Source of the DNA: Streptomyces sp. H27-H1
GTDB taxonomy: Bacteria > Actinomycetota > Actinomycetes > Streptomycetales > Streptomycetaceae
Reading direction: 5' to 3'
Length of the DNA stretch: 64,000 nt
Assembly: GCF_026627445.1 (NCBI RefSeq)
Contig: NZ_JAPNLJ010000010.1
Span: forward strand, 124,001 to 188,000
Both the position numbers and the translations under genes were made by a program. Shown in pieces: positions 54,181 to 62,208 of this stretch (position 1 is its first letter; every line of letters begins with the position of its first letter). The notes under the pieces were generated by a model, which searched no databases, was not told the DNA's origin, and saw only the letters and a list, made by a program, of their open reading frames with translations.

Positions 54181-55820
54181 GCGGCATCCTCCTCGGCGGC
54201 GGCGGGCTCGGCGGCGGGGCCGGCGGCCTTCGGGACGGCCTCGGCCCGCGCAGGCTTCGCGGCCTTCGCGTTCGCGGCCTGGCCGGGAGCCTCGGACCGG
54301 GCGGGTGCTCCGGCGCCCGCCGGGACCCGCTCGCGCTCCCGGTGGCGTACGACCTCGTACTCGCTCAGGTCCACGCCCAGCGTCTCCTTGCGGAACTCCC
54401 CGGTGGTGCCCGGCCAGACGGTGGTGTTGCGGCCCTGCGCGTCCAGGTACCAGCTGGTGCAGCCGCCGGTGTTCCAGACGGTGCGCTCCATGCGCGTCTG
54501 GACGTGGCGGTTCCAGGCGTTGACGGCCGAGGGCCGGGCGGCCAGCGCCACCCGTCCGCCCAGCACGTCCAGCTGGCGCAGGTAGTCCGCCATGTAGTTC
54601 AGCTGCGATTCGATCATCAGGATCATCGAGCTGTTCCCGAGCCCGGTGTTCGGCCCGATGATCGTCATCCAGTTCGGGAAGCCCGCCGCGGTCGCCCCGC
54701 GCAGCGACTGCATCCCGTCCTTCCACTCCTCGGCGAGGGTCTTGCCCTCGGCGCCCACCACGCGGTCGGCGATCGGCATGTCCGTGACGTGGAAGCCGGT
54801 GCCGAAGACGATCGCGTCGACCTCGGTCTCGGTCCCGTCGGCCGCGACCAGCGCCGAACCCCGGATCTCCTTCAGCCCGGAGGCGACGAGGTCCACGTTC
54901 GGCCGGGCGAGCGCCGGGTAGTACTCGCTGGAGAGCAGGATCCGCTTGCAGCCGATCCGGTACGAGGGCGTCAGCTTGGCCCGCAGCGCCGGGTCCTTGA
55001 TCGAGCGCGCCATGTTCGCCTTGGCCAGGGACTCGATCAGCCCGAGCTGGCCCGGCCGCTTGGTGAAGGCGCTGACCTGGAGTTCGCGGATCCCCCACAG
55101 CAGGGCGCGGCGGGCCGCCCGGGTGAAGGGGAGCTGGCGGTGCAACCAGCGCTCCGCCGCGGTGATCGCCCGGTCGGTGCGCGGCATCACCCACGGCGGG
55201 GTGCGCTGGAAGAGGGTGAGCCGCTCCACCTCGGGCGCGATGGCGGGCACGATCTGGATGGCGGAGGCGCCCGTACCGATCATGGCGACGCGCTTGCCTC
55301 GCAGGTCGTAGTCGTGGTCCCAGCGAGCGGAGTGGAAGACCTTGCCGGGGAAGCCGGCGAGACCGGGCACCTCGGGCATCTTCGGGTCCGACAGCGGCCC
55401 GGTGGCGGAGACGACCACGTCGGCGGTGAACTCCCCGCCCGAGGTCTCGATCTCCCACCGCATCGCGTCCGCGTCCCACCTCATCATCCGGACCTCGTGG
55501 TTCAGCCGGATGTGGCGGCGCAGTCCGAAGGTGTCCGCGACGTGCTCCAGGTACTCCCGGATGGCCGGCTGCCCGGAGAAGGTGCGGGGCCAGTCGGGAT
55601 TGGGCGCGAAGGAGAACGAATACAGATGGGAGGGCACGTCGCAGGCGCACCCGGGGTAGTTGTTGTCCCGCCAGGTGCCGCCGACGGAGTCGGCGCGCTC
55701 CAGGACGACGAAGTCCGTGATCCCCTCGCGCCGCAGCCGCACCGCGGCGCCCAGCCCGCCGAACCCGGATCCGATCACCGCCACGCGTACGTGCTCGCGC
55801 CCGTCCATGCCACCGCCCAT
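54177..55820 (-). CDS. Baeyer-Villiger-type flavin monooxygenase
   Basis: A 547-residue FAD/NADPH enzyme. The N-terminal FAD site is VAVIGSGFGGLGAAVRLRRE, the NADPH site is VAMIGTGASAIQIVP, and the Baeyer-Villiger fingerprint F-x-G-x3-H-x3-W-D is present as FPGKVFHSARWD. The C-terminal 50 residues are an Ala/Pro/Glu-rich tail. ATG at 55818-55820 is supported by AAGGTGG six bases upstream. A Met four codons later is the alternative. It heads the operon with the hydrolase and SDR and is divergent from a MerR regulator. The substrate is likely a hydrophobic ketone or lipid, by analogy with the family. Confidence 0.9.
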   Translation of the reverse strand: MGGGMDGREHVRVAVIGSGFGGLGAAVRLRREGITDFVVLERADSVGGTWRDNNYPGCACDVPSHLYSFSFAPNPDWPRTFSGQPAIREYLEHVADTFGLRRHIRLNHEVRMMRWDADAMRWEIETSGGEFTADVVVSATGPLSDPKMPEVPGLAGFPGKVFHSARWDHDYDLRGKRVAMIGTGASAIQIVPAIAPEVERLTLFQRTPPWVMPRTDRAITAAERWLHRQLPFTRAARRALLWGIRELQVSAFTKRPGQLGLIESLAKANMARSIKDPALRAKLTPSYRIGCKRILLSSEYYPALARPNVDLVASGLKEIRGSALVAADGTETEVDAIVFGTGFHVTDMPIADRVVGAEGKTLAEEWKDGMQSLRGATAAGFPNWMTIIGPNTGLGNSSMILMIESQLNYMADYLRQLDVLGGRVALAARPSAVNAWNRHVQTRMERTVWNTGGCTSWYLDAQGRNTTVWPGTTGEFRKETLGVDLSEYEVVRHRERERVPAGAGAPARSEAPGQAANAKAAKPARAEAVPKAAGPAAEPAAAEEDAA

Positions 55821-55919
55821 GCCAGCCACCTTCGGATGCCGATGCCAACGCCCACTCGAATGCTGCCAGCAATCACTGGCACAATCGGGAGGGTAGAGCA
55901 GCCCCGTACTCATGGGTAG

Positions 55920-55979
55920 GGGTCGCGCCGGGAAAGTTACCGGGAGTACGCCCTGGCCCTGTACCGGGCGTCGCGACCC
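55920..55979. promoter_or_regulatory. Inverted repeat in the monooxygenase/merR intergenic region
   Basis: GGGTCGCG (55920-55927) pairs with CGCGACCC (55972-55979). An imperfect inner repeat involves CCGGGAAAGTTACC (55929-55942) and GGTGAACCTTCCCGG (55980-55994). It may be a MerR operator or part of the divergent promoters. The evidence is symmetry and location only. Confidence 0.35.
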
Positions 55980-56003
55980 GGTGAACCTTCCCGGCCACAG
56001 CAC

Positions 56004-56009
56004 TAGGCT
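56004..56009 (+). promoter_or_regulatory. -10 element of a probable leaderless merR transcript
   Basis: TAGGCT followed by 6 nt and then the GTG start of the MerR gene, with no ribosome-binding site in between. The same TAGGCT-N6-start arrangement occurs at 57616-57630. Confidence 0.45.
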
Positions 56010-56015
56010 GCGCAC

Positions 56016-56804
56016 GTGCAGGACGACGCGACGCAGGACGCAGCCCACACCACGGGAGCAGGGACCACAGTGCGCGAATACCGCACGGAGGAGCTGGCCG
56101 AGGCCGCCGGCATCCCCGTACGCACCCTGCGCTTCTACCGCGAGCGCAAGCTCCTGCCGCCACCGCGCCGCGAGGGCCGCATCGCCTGGTACGACGACCA
56201 CCACCTGGCCCGGCTGCACACCGTCGCCGCCCTGCTGGAGCGCGGCCACACCCTCGGCGGCATAGCCGAGCTGACCATCGCCTTCGAGAACGGCCGCGAC
56301 GTCGGCCAGCTCGGCGAGCTGCTCGGCATGGGCTGGTCGGAGGAGACCCCGGTCCGCCTGACGCCCGAGGCCCTCGCCGACTACTTCGAGGGCGAGGTCA
56401 CCCCGGAGAACCTGGCGGCCTCGCTCGACCTCGGCTACCTCGCCACCGACGGCGAGGAGATCGTCCACGTCAGCCGCCGGCTCCTGGACGTCTCCTCGGC
56501 CCTGGTCCGCGAGGGCGTACCGCTCTCGGCCGTCCTGGAGGCGGGCCGCCGGGTGCGCGAGCACGCGGATGCGATGGCGGCCCTGTTCGCGGAACTCATC
56601 TCCACGCACATCTCCGAGGAGGCGGTCACCCGTCTGCGCCCCCTGGCCAAGAGCGTGGTCGAGGCCGAGCTCACGATGGCCATGGACCGCCTGCGCCCGG
56701 CGACACCGGGCCGGCCGGTGGCCGACTCGCCGGTGGCGGGCTCGCCCATGTCCGGTCAGCCCGTGTCCGACTCACCCGCGTCCGGTCAGACTCCCAGTTC
56801 GTAG
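56016..56804 (+). CDS. MerR-family transcriptional regulator
   Basis: A 262-residue regulator. The MerR DNA-binding domain is YRTEELAEAAGIPVRTLRFY, followed by the wing RERKLLPPPRREGRIAWYDD. A helical C-terminal domain of about 160 residues follows and ends in a Pro/Ser-rich tail. No cysteine metal site is apparent, so it probably senses an organic ligand rather than a metal. GTG 56016 fits a leaderless transcript; GTG 56070 is a possible internal alternative. It is divergent from the monooxygenase operon, its likely target. Its 3' end overlaps the convergent exonuclease gene by 19 bp. Confidence 0.88.
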   Translation: MQDDATQDAAHTTGAGTTVREYRTEELAEAAGIPVRTLRFYRERKLLPPPRREGRIAWYDDHHLARLHTVAALLERGHTLGGIAELTIAFENGRDVGQLGELLGMGWSEETPVRLTPEALADYFEGEVTPENLAASLDLGYLATDGEEIVHVSRRLLDVSSALVREGVPLSAVLEAGRRVREHADAMAALFAELISTHISEEAVTRLRPLAKSVVEAELTMAMDRLRPATPGRPVADSPVAGSPMSGQPVSDSPASGQTPSS

Positions 56805-57589
56805 ACCACGGTCACGGGCGCGTGGTCGGACCACCGCTCGGGGTGCGTCTCGGCCCGCTCCACGAACGCCTTGACGGCCTTGGCCGCCAACCCCGGCGTC
56901 GCCACCTGCAGGTCGATCCGCCAGCCGGCGTCGTTGTCGAATGCCCGCCCGCGGTAGGACCACCAGGAGTACGGGCCCTCGGTGTCGGGGTGCAGGCTCC
57001 GCACCACGTCCACGTACCCGGCGGTGTCGTACACCTGCCCGAGCCACTCGCGCTCCTCGGGCAGGAAGCCGGCGTTCTTCCGGTTGGTCTTCCAGTTCTT
57101 CAGGTCGGCTTCCCGGTGGCAGATGTTCCAGTCACCGCAGACGACGACCTCGCGCCCCTCCCCGGCGGCCCGCACCTTGAGCCCCTGCAGATAGCCGAGG
57201 AACTCGTCCATGAACCGGTACTTCTCGTCCTGCTTCTCGGTCCCGGCCTCCCCGGACGGCAGGTAGAGGCTGGCCACGGTCACACCGGGCAGATCGATCT
57301 CCAGGTACCGCCCGCTCGCGTCGAATTCCTCGCTGCCGAAGCCGACCTGCACCCGCTCCGGCGCCCGCCGCGAGTAGAGCGCGACCCCGGCCCGCCCCTT
57401 GGCGGCGGCCGGCGCGAACACGGTGTGCCACCCCTCGGGCGCCCGGACCTCGTCCGGAATCTGCCCCTCCTCGGCCCGTACTTCCTGCAGGCAGACGACG
57501 TCGGCGTCCGACCCGGCGAGCCACGGGGAGAACCCCTTCTTGGCGGCAGCGCGGATCCCATTCACATTCACGGAGGTCACAGAGAACAT
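56786..57589 (-). CDS. xth: Exodeoxyribonuclease III
   Basis: A 267-residue Mg-dependent AP endonuclease / 3'-5' exonuclease of base-excision repair. All family motifs are present: NVNGIRAA, LQEVRAEE (metal Glu), SLYLPSGE, VVCGDWNICHREADL, FDNDAGWRIDLQ and WSDHAPV. Length is normal and the protein is cytoplasmic. ATG at 57587-57589 is the start, with AGGG upstream. The stop overlaps the convergent MerR gene by 19 bp. Confidence 0.95.
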   Translation of the reverse strand: MFSVTSVNVNGIRAAAKKGFSPWLAGSDADVVCLQEVRAEEGQIPDEVRAPEGWHTVFAPAAAKGRAGVALYSRRAPERVQVGFGSEEFDASGRYLEIDLPGVTVASLYLPSGEAGTEKQDEKYRFMDEFLGYLQGLKVRAAGEGREVVVCGDWNICHREADLKNWKTNRKNAGFLPEEREWLGQVYDTAGYVDVVRSLHPDTEGPYSWWSYRGRAFDNDAGWRIDLQVATPGLAAKAVKAFVERAETHPERWSDHAPVTVVYELGV

Positions 57590-57615
57590 CCCTGCACGAT
57601 AGCCGGAGCGTTCCG

Positions 57616-57621
57616 TAGGCT
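57616..57621 (+). promoter_or_regulatory. -10 element of a probable leaderless GNAT transcript
   Basis: TAGGCT followed by 6 nt and then ATG 57628, with no ribosome-binding site, as seen for the MerR gene. Confidence 0.45.
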
Positions 57622-57627
57622 GTTCTG

Positions 57628-58128
57628 ATGTCTCAGGAGATCCAGGTCCGCCCCGTGTCGTACGACGACCCGGACGCGGTCAAGCTCAATGACCAAGTGC
57701 AGATCGAGTACCAGGAGCGCTACGAGGGCGAGGGCGACGTCACCTTCCTCGACCCGGCGATGTTCGACCCGCCGAACGGCCTCTACCTCCTCGCCTACGA
57801 CGCCTCCGGCACCCCGATAGCCAGCGGCGGCTGGCGCGGCCACGAAGCGAACGACGAGGGCTACGCGGACGGCGACGCCGAGCTGAAGCGCATGTACGTG
57901 ATCCCCGAGGCCCGCGGCCTGGGCCTGGCCCGCCGCATCCTCGCCGCCCTCGAAGCGGACGCCCGCGCGGCCGGCCGCGTGCGCATGGCCCTGGAAACCG
58001 GCGACCAGCAGCCGGAGGCGATAGCCCTCTACCTCTCCGAGGGCTACACCGTGACGTCCGCCAAGTTCGGCCACTACCGCTTCCACGACTCCAGCCGCTG
58101 CATGACGAAGCCGCTGAACCCCGTCTAG
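57628..58128 (+). CDS. GNAT-family N-acetyltransferase
   Basis: A 166-residue acetyltransferase. The acetyl-CoA loop is VIPEARGLGLARRILAALE, preceded by the beta-4 strand AELKRMYV. The C-terminal ALYLSEGYTVTSAKFGHYR is the usual closing motif. The substrate is not predictable. ATG 57628 lies next to a TAGGCT -10, giving a leaderless mRNA. It is divergent from xth with a 38-bp gap. Confidence 0.87.
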   Translation: MSQEIQVRPVSYDDPDAVKLNDQVQIEYQERYEGEGDVTFLDPAMFDPPNGLYLLAYDASGTPIASGGWRGHEANDEGYADGDAELKRMYVIPEARGLGLARRILAALEADARAAGRVRMALETGDQQPEAIALYLSEGYTVTSAKFGHYRFHDSSRCMTKPLNPV

Positions 58129-58258
58129 GACGTCGGCCGGTGCAGGGGCCGGGGCCGGACCTCAGATCGAGCTCTGAACTGCGCACCGGCAGGGTCCCTC
58201 GGCCAGGCGTCCCGCCCACACTGGAGCGAGGACGTCGGCACGAGCCAACGGGGGCCCC
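58129..58258. other. Short intergenic region before the TIGR04222-like gene
   Basis: 130 bp holding the promoter of the downstream gene. I see no strong hairpin or additional gene. Confidence 0.35.
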
Positions 58259-58807
58259 ATGCACACCGACCGGCACGTCTACGAGCTGGCCCATCTCGCC
58301 GGTGGGCCCCAACGCGTCGCCGAGAGCGCCCTGGTCGCCCTGCGCGACCTCGGCGCGATCACCGTCACCGGCCCCCGCGTCCGCGCCACCCCGGCCGCGC
58401 CCGCGCCCGCCAGGCACCCGGTAGAGGGGGTTCTCACCGCGTACTGCTCGCGCGGGCGCGGTGTGGCGGCCGCGATCGCGGTGGTGCGCGAAGCTCCCGA
58501 GACCGAGGAGATAGGGCGCCGGCTGCGCGCCCTCGGGCTCGTCGGCCGATTCCGTCACCGCCCCACCCGGGCGGGCCGCCGGCTGCTCGCGGAGGCGAAG
58601 GCGGCGGCCGCGCACCCCCCGTACGTCCTCGTGGGCCCGTCCGCGATCGAGGACCGGATGCTGCGGGGCCTGATCACCAGCACCCGCAAGCCCACGGTCC
58701 TGCACCGGCTGGGATTTCGCCCGCCGGCCCTGGACCGCGGCATCAACGGGAACTTCAACTCGGGTCAGGACTTCAGCAGCTTCGGATGCTCAGGAGGCAA
58801 CTCCTGA
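58259..58807 (+). CDS. TIGR04222-like protein of unknown function
   Basis: A 182-residue protein. The start MHTDRHVYELAHLAGGPQRV and the pattern ALVALRDLGAITVTG match the TIGR04222 domain often seen in actinobacteria. A basic C-terminal half follows (RFRHRPTRAGRRLLAEAK). The last 20 residues are Asn/Gly/Phe/Ser-rich (NGNFNSGQDFSSFGCSGGNS), unlike the middle. There is no signal peptide, membrane segment or catalytic motif. The function of the family is unknown. The upstream GNAT gene is on the same strand, 130 bp away. Confidence 0.65.
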   Translation: MHTDRHVYELAHLAGGPQRVAESALVALRDLGAITVTGPRVRATPAAPAPARHPVEGVLTAYCSRGRGVAAAIAVVREAPETEEIGRRLRALGLVGRFRHRPTRAGRRLLAEAKAAAAHPPYVLVGPSAIEDRMLRGLITSTRKPTVLHRLGFRPPALDRGINGNFNSGQDFSSFGCSGGNS

Positions 58808-59047
58808 TTCCGCACCCGGGCGGCCACTGAAGGAACCGACGATGCGATGGATCAGACGAGTGCGCGGTCGCCCCCGTGGCCGGTCTGGCCACCGGTGCTG
58901 ACGCCCTCGCGCCCTGCGCGGTGATGCGCCGAGCCCGTCGGACACGGGCCACCCGGGCCACCCCCGCAAACGCCGAAATCCCGCCCAGCCTTTCGGCTGA
59001 ACGGGATCTCGAGACGTTCTCGGGAGCAACCCGCGAACTGTCGTTTG
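58808..59047. other. Intergenic region upstream of tRNA-Ala
   Basis: 240 bp between the TIGR04222-like gene and the tRNA, including the 3' flank of the tRNA. No gene or convincing hairpin is visible. Confidence 0.4.
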
Positions 59048-59121
59048 TGGACCTGTGGGGATTTGAACCCCAGACCCCCTCGATGCGAACGAGGTGCGCT
59101 ACCAGACTGCGCCACAGGCCC
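59048..59121 (-). tRNA. tRNA-Ala (anticodon CGC)
   Basis: A 74-nt cloverleaf on the minus strand: acceptor GGGCCTG with CAGGTCC containing the G3-U70 pair that identifies alanine tRNAs. The anticodon stem is CCTCG/CGAGG with loop TTCGCAT (anticodon CGC, reading GCG), and the T arm is TGGGG-TTCAAAT-CCCCA. The discriminator base is A, and CCA is not encoded. Confidence 0.94.
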
Positions 59122-59199
59122 TTGCGACGTGTGAAACATTAGCATCCCCTCGCGGGTGCTCCAAAACCGATACCGGGGAGCGTCCGCGCAGGTCATCGA

Positions 59200-60210
59200 T
59201 CACTCGTTCGCCGCGCGCGGCCTCTCGTCACCTTCGTACTGGTCGAAGAGCGGGGTACGTGCCGCGTCGCGCGGGCGGGCACGCGGGGACGGGGGCGCCG
59301 GCTGGGCGCGCAGGCGGGGTTCCGTCGGCTCGGCCGTGCTGGAGCGGGTGGCGCTCCAGGGGTCCGGGGTCGCCGGGCCGGTGGCGCGCGGGGCGACCGG
59401 GGCCGTCACGTACGTCGGCAGCGGGACCGGGACGGGCTCCCAGCTGTCACCGCGGGCGGGTCCGCGCTCGCGCTCGCGCTGCTGGTCCACCCACTCCGCG
59501 TGGTCGGTCTGCTCGACCAGGGCGCGCCGGCCGGCCTCCTGCGGGGAGACGGGTGGCGCGGGGTCCGGGTCGGAGCCGGCCGCGGCCTCGGGCTCCCGGC
59601 GGCGGGGACGGTTCTCGCGCAAGCGGCGGGCGGCCGCTTCGGCGCGGCGCCGGTCCATGGTGAACTCGTAGCGGCGTCGCTCCTGGACCCGCAGGTGCAC
59701 GATGTACGTACTCAGGAGCAGGGCGGGGACCGCCGGGGCCCACAGGTAGTGGAGTCCGCCGACGGCTGCGGCGACCGCGCCGAAGGTGAAGATCAGGAAG
59801 AGCAGTGCGGTGGTGCGCCGGCGGCGGGCCAGGGCGACCAGGCGCTGCTCGCGGCGGGCCCGCTCCGCGCGGTCGGCCCGCTCGGAGGCGGCCGCCCTCG
59901 GCTCGGACCGGGTCGGCGGGGGCACGACGACCGCCCGGGCGTCGGCGGCGTCCACGGCGTTCACCGTTTCCGTCGCGGCGTCCGGGTCCGCGGGGGGCCG
60001 GGGCTGCGCCTCCTCGTCACCGCGCTCACGCAGTCCCTTGGCGTAACGGCGCTCCATTCCCGCCCGGCCGGAAAGCAGCCGGATGGCGGTGGAGAAGCGT
60101 TCCGTCGGACGAGCTTCGTTCAGCTCGTCCTGCCTCCGGAGCCACATGGGCACCAAGTAGGCGGCCCAGGCCCCGACAATGACTGCGTAGATGAGGCCGC
60201 TGCTGCTCAC
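59200..60210 (-). CDS. sepX: SepX/GlpR-type membrane protein of actinobacterial cell division
   Basis: A 336-residue membrane protein. It starts MSSSGLIYAVIVGAWAAYLV, one N-terminal helix followed by PMWLRRQDELNEA. A charged, Arg/Glu/Ala-rich loop follows, then a second hydrophobic region (LLFLIFTFGAVAAAVGGLHY to LLLSTYIVHL) and a long Pro/Arg/Glu-rich C-terminus. The N-terminal sequence and the place beside rimJ and the moeA-like gene match SepX of Streptomyces and GlpR of Corynebacterium (Rv0996 in M. tuberculosis), which bind the MoeA-like Glp and help organise septation. GTG 60210 is preferred over a GTG three codons upstream because the family starts at this point. Confidence 0.82.
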   Translation of the reverse strand: MSSSGLIYAVIVGAWAAYLVPMWLRRQDELNEARPTERFSTAIRLLSGRAGMERRYAKGLRERGDEEAQPRPPADPDAATETVNAVDAADARAVVVPPPTRSEPRAAASERADRAERARREQRLVALARRRRTTALLFLIFTFGAVAAAVGGLHYLWAPAVPALLLSTYIVHLRVQERRRYEFTMDRRRAEAAARRLRENRPRRREPEAAAGSDPDPAPPVSPQEAGRRALVEQTDHAEWVDQQRERERGPARGDSWEPVPVPLPTYVTAPVAPRATGPATPDPWSATRSSTAEPTEPRLRAQPAPPSPRARPRDAARTPLFDQYEGDERPRAANE

Positions 60211-60219
60211 ACCCCACAC

Positions 60220-60367
60220 CGTAGAGGGGCGCGGCCGGGCGGATCCGCCAATTGGGGCGGCGTGTCGCGCGATCTCGCTGATATCACGGACTTTTTTTGT
60301 GATTCTTCGGATCAGGTTATGGGCGAATCGGTCATTGGACTAAAGAATTCGAACAGATATCTGATTT
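60220..60367. other. Intergenic region between rimJ and sepX
   Basis: 148 bp between the rimJ stop and the sepX start, both on the minus strand. A locally AT-rich stretch at about 60285-60370, rare in this window, should contain the sepX promoter. No hairpin terminator is seen. Confidence 0.4.
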
Positions 60368-60988
60368 CTATTGTCCCGGCGGCGTGTCGGAACCGTGCGG
60401 ATGACGCTCCCGGTGCCAGCGGCGCAGCAGCCCTTCCGGCACTTCCTCCGCCGTCAGCGCGTACACGAGGTGATCGCGCCAGGCCCCGTCGATGTGCAGG
60501 TAGCGCGGACGCATCCCCTCCTCGCGGAAGCCGAGTTTCTCCACCACCCGCCGGCTCGGACCGTTCTCCGGCCGGATACACACCTCGATCCGGTGCAGCC
60601 CGACCTTGCCGAAGCAGTGGTCCACGGCCAGTGCGACCGCCGTCGGCATCACGCCGCGGCCCGCCACGTCCCGGTCCACCCAGTAGCCCACGTGGCCCGC
60701 GCACATCGAGCCCCACGTGATCCCGGCGACCGTCAGCTGGCCCACCAGGCGGCCCTGGTACTCGATGACGAACGGCAGCATGCGCCCCGCGTTCGCCTCG
60801 CCCCGCAGGTGGCGCACCATCTGGCGGTACGTCGGCCGCTGGATCACCGGCCCCCAGGGCGCGGGCGGCGGGATCGTCGCCTCCCACGGCCGCAGCCAGT
60901 CGCGGTTGCGGCGGTTGACCTCGCGCCAGGCGGCCTGGTCCCGCAGCTTTATCGGCCGGAGCGTGACATCGCCGTCCGCCAGCACCAC
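60368..60988 (-). CDS. rimJ: RimJ/RimL-type GNAT acetyltransferase
   Basis: A 206-residue acetyltransferase of the RimJ/RimL clade, which acetylate protein N-termini such as ribosomal proteins. The motifs are DVTLRPIKLRDQAAWREVNR at the start, GYWVDRDVAGRGVMPTAVAL (acetyl-CoA loop) and LHRIEVCIRPENGPSRRVVE then KLGFREEGMRPRYLHIDG. GTG 60988 is used. No good ribosome-binding site is present, and coupling to the mog stop 17 bp upstream is likely. It lies between mog and sepX, as in the galU-moeA-rimJ-Rv0996 group of mycobacteria. The substrate is not proven. Confidence 0.85.
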   Translation of the reverse strand: MVLADGDVTLRPIKLRDQAAWREVNRRNRDWLRPWEATIPPPAPWGPVIQRPTYRQMVRHLRGEANAGRMLPFVIEYQGRLVGQLTVAGITWGSMCAGHVGYWVDRDVAGRGVMPTAVALAVDHCFGKVGLHRIEVCIRPENGPSRRVVEKLGFREEGMRPRYLHIDGAWRDHLVYALTAEEVPEGLLRRWHRERHPHGSDTPPGQ

Positions 60989-61005
60989 CGGCCAGGAGGG
61001 GCCGT

Positions 61006-61602
61006 TCAGCTCGGGCTCCCCGCGGGTCTGCCCTCGGGACGAGGGTGGTCGCCGCCCCGGATCTGGTCGACGGCGTGGAGCAGGATGCGGGACAGGACCG
61101 CGGTCCCGTCGCGGACCCCGCCCGTGGAACCGGGCAGGTTCACGATCAGGGTGCGTCCGGCCACGCCCGCCAGCCCCCGCGACAGCGCCGCGGTGGGCAC
61201 CTTGGCCAGGGACTCGGCGCGAATGGCCTGCGGGATGCCCGGGATCTCGTAGTCCAGCACCCGGGCGGTGGCGTCGGGGGTCCGGTCGGTCGGCGAGATG
61301 CCGGTGCCGCCGGTGGTCAGGATGACGTCGTAGCCGGCGGCCACGCCCTCGCGCAGGGCCGCCTCCACGGGGTCCCCGTCGGGCACCACACGCGGGCCGT
61401 CCACCGCGAAGCCGAGCGCGCGCAGCCCCTCGGCGAGCACCGGGCCGCCCTTGTCCGCGTACACGCCCTGCGAGGCCCGGTTCGAGGCCGTCACCACCAG
61501 CGCACGCAACGACCCGGAGTCCGAGGGGGCCGCGGAGGCCACGGGCTGCGGTCCCTGGCTGTGGCTGTGGCTGTGGACCTCGCCGCCGCGGGGGGCGTTC
61601 AC
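61006..61602 (-). CDS. mog: Molybdopterin adenylyltransferase (MogA-type)
   Basis: A 198-residue enzyme of molybdenum-cofactor synthesis that adenylylates molybdopterin. Motifs are [38 protein letters not shown] and [19 protein letters not shown]. The first 30 residues include the odd run VHSHSHSQG (His/Ser alternation), absent from typical MogA proteins and possibly metal-binding. GTG at 61600-61602 overlaps the moaC stop by 4 bp (GTGA), so translation is coupled. The product goes to a MoeA-type enzyme, and the moeA-like gene lies two genes upstream. Confidence 0.92.
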   Translation of the reverse strand: MNAPRGGEVHSHSHSQGPQPVASAAPSDSGSLRALVVTASNRASQGVYADKGGPVLAEGLRALGFAVDGPRVVPDGDPVEAALREGVAAGYDVILTTGGTGISPTDRTPDATARVLDYEIPGIPQAIRAESLAKVPTAALSRGLAGVAGRTLIVNLPGSTGGVRDGTAVLSRILLHAVDQIRGGDHPRPEGRPAGSPS

Positions 61603-62135
61603 GAGCGCGCCCAGTCGCCGGACTTGCCGCCCGTCTTCTCCTCGACCCGCACGTCGGTGATGACCGCGCCCTTGTCGACGGCCTTGACCATGTCGATCAC
61701 GGTGAGCCCGGCGACGGCGACGGCGGTCAGCGCCTCCATCTCGACGCCGGTGCGGTCGGTGGTCTTGACGGTGGCGAGGATCTCGACGGCCTCGTCGGTG
61801 ACCTTCAGGTCCACCTTCACCCCGGAAACAGCCAGCGGGTGGCACAACGGGATCAGGTCGGGGGTCCTCTTCGCGCCCATGATCCCGGCGATCCGCGCGG
61901 TGGCGAGGGCGTCACCCTTGGGCACGCCCTCGCCCCGCAGCAGTTCGATGACCCTGGGAGAGACGAGCACGCGGCCGCTGGCCCGCGCCGTCCGGGTGGT
62001 GACGTCCTTCGCCGAGACGTCGACCATCCGGGCCGCGCCGGCCTCGTCGATGTGCGTCAGCCTGGTGCCGGCGGCGCCGCCGGCGCTGCTCTGCTCAGGG
62101 GGTACGGGGGTCTCCCCCCGGGAATGTGCTGCCAT
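61599..62135 (-). CDS. moaC: Cyclic pyranopterin monophosphate synthase MoaC
   Basis: A 178-residue enzyme that converts the MoaA product into cyclic pyranopterin monophosphate, the first committed molybdopterin precursor. Motifs are [38 protein letters not shown] and [11 protein letters not shown] (catalytic Lys/Asp). The N-terminal 25 residues are a variable Gly/Ala-rich head. The ATG at 62133-62135 is the start. It is coupled to mog downstream and follows the moeA-like gene by 73 bp. moaA and moaB/E are not in this window. Confidence 0.95.
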   Translation of the reverse strand: MAAHSRGETPVPPEQSSAGGAAGTRLTHIDEAGAARMVDVSAKDVTTRTARASGRVLVSPRVIELLRGEGVPKGDALATARIAGIMGAKRTPDLIPLCHPLAVSGVKVDLKVTDEAVEILATVKTTDRTGVEMEALTAVAVAGLTVIDMVKAVDKGAVITDVRVEEKTGGKSGDWARS

Positions 62136-62208
62136 ATCTGCGTGCCGCTCCCGTCCGGGCCCCGCAAGGGCCTGTGTGGTGCAACACGCTACCCGTATCC
62201 GCCGGACC

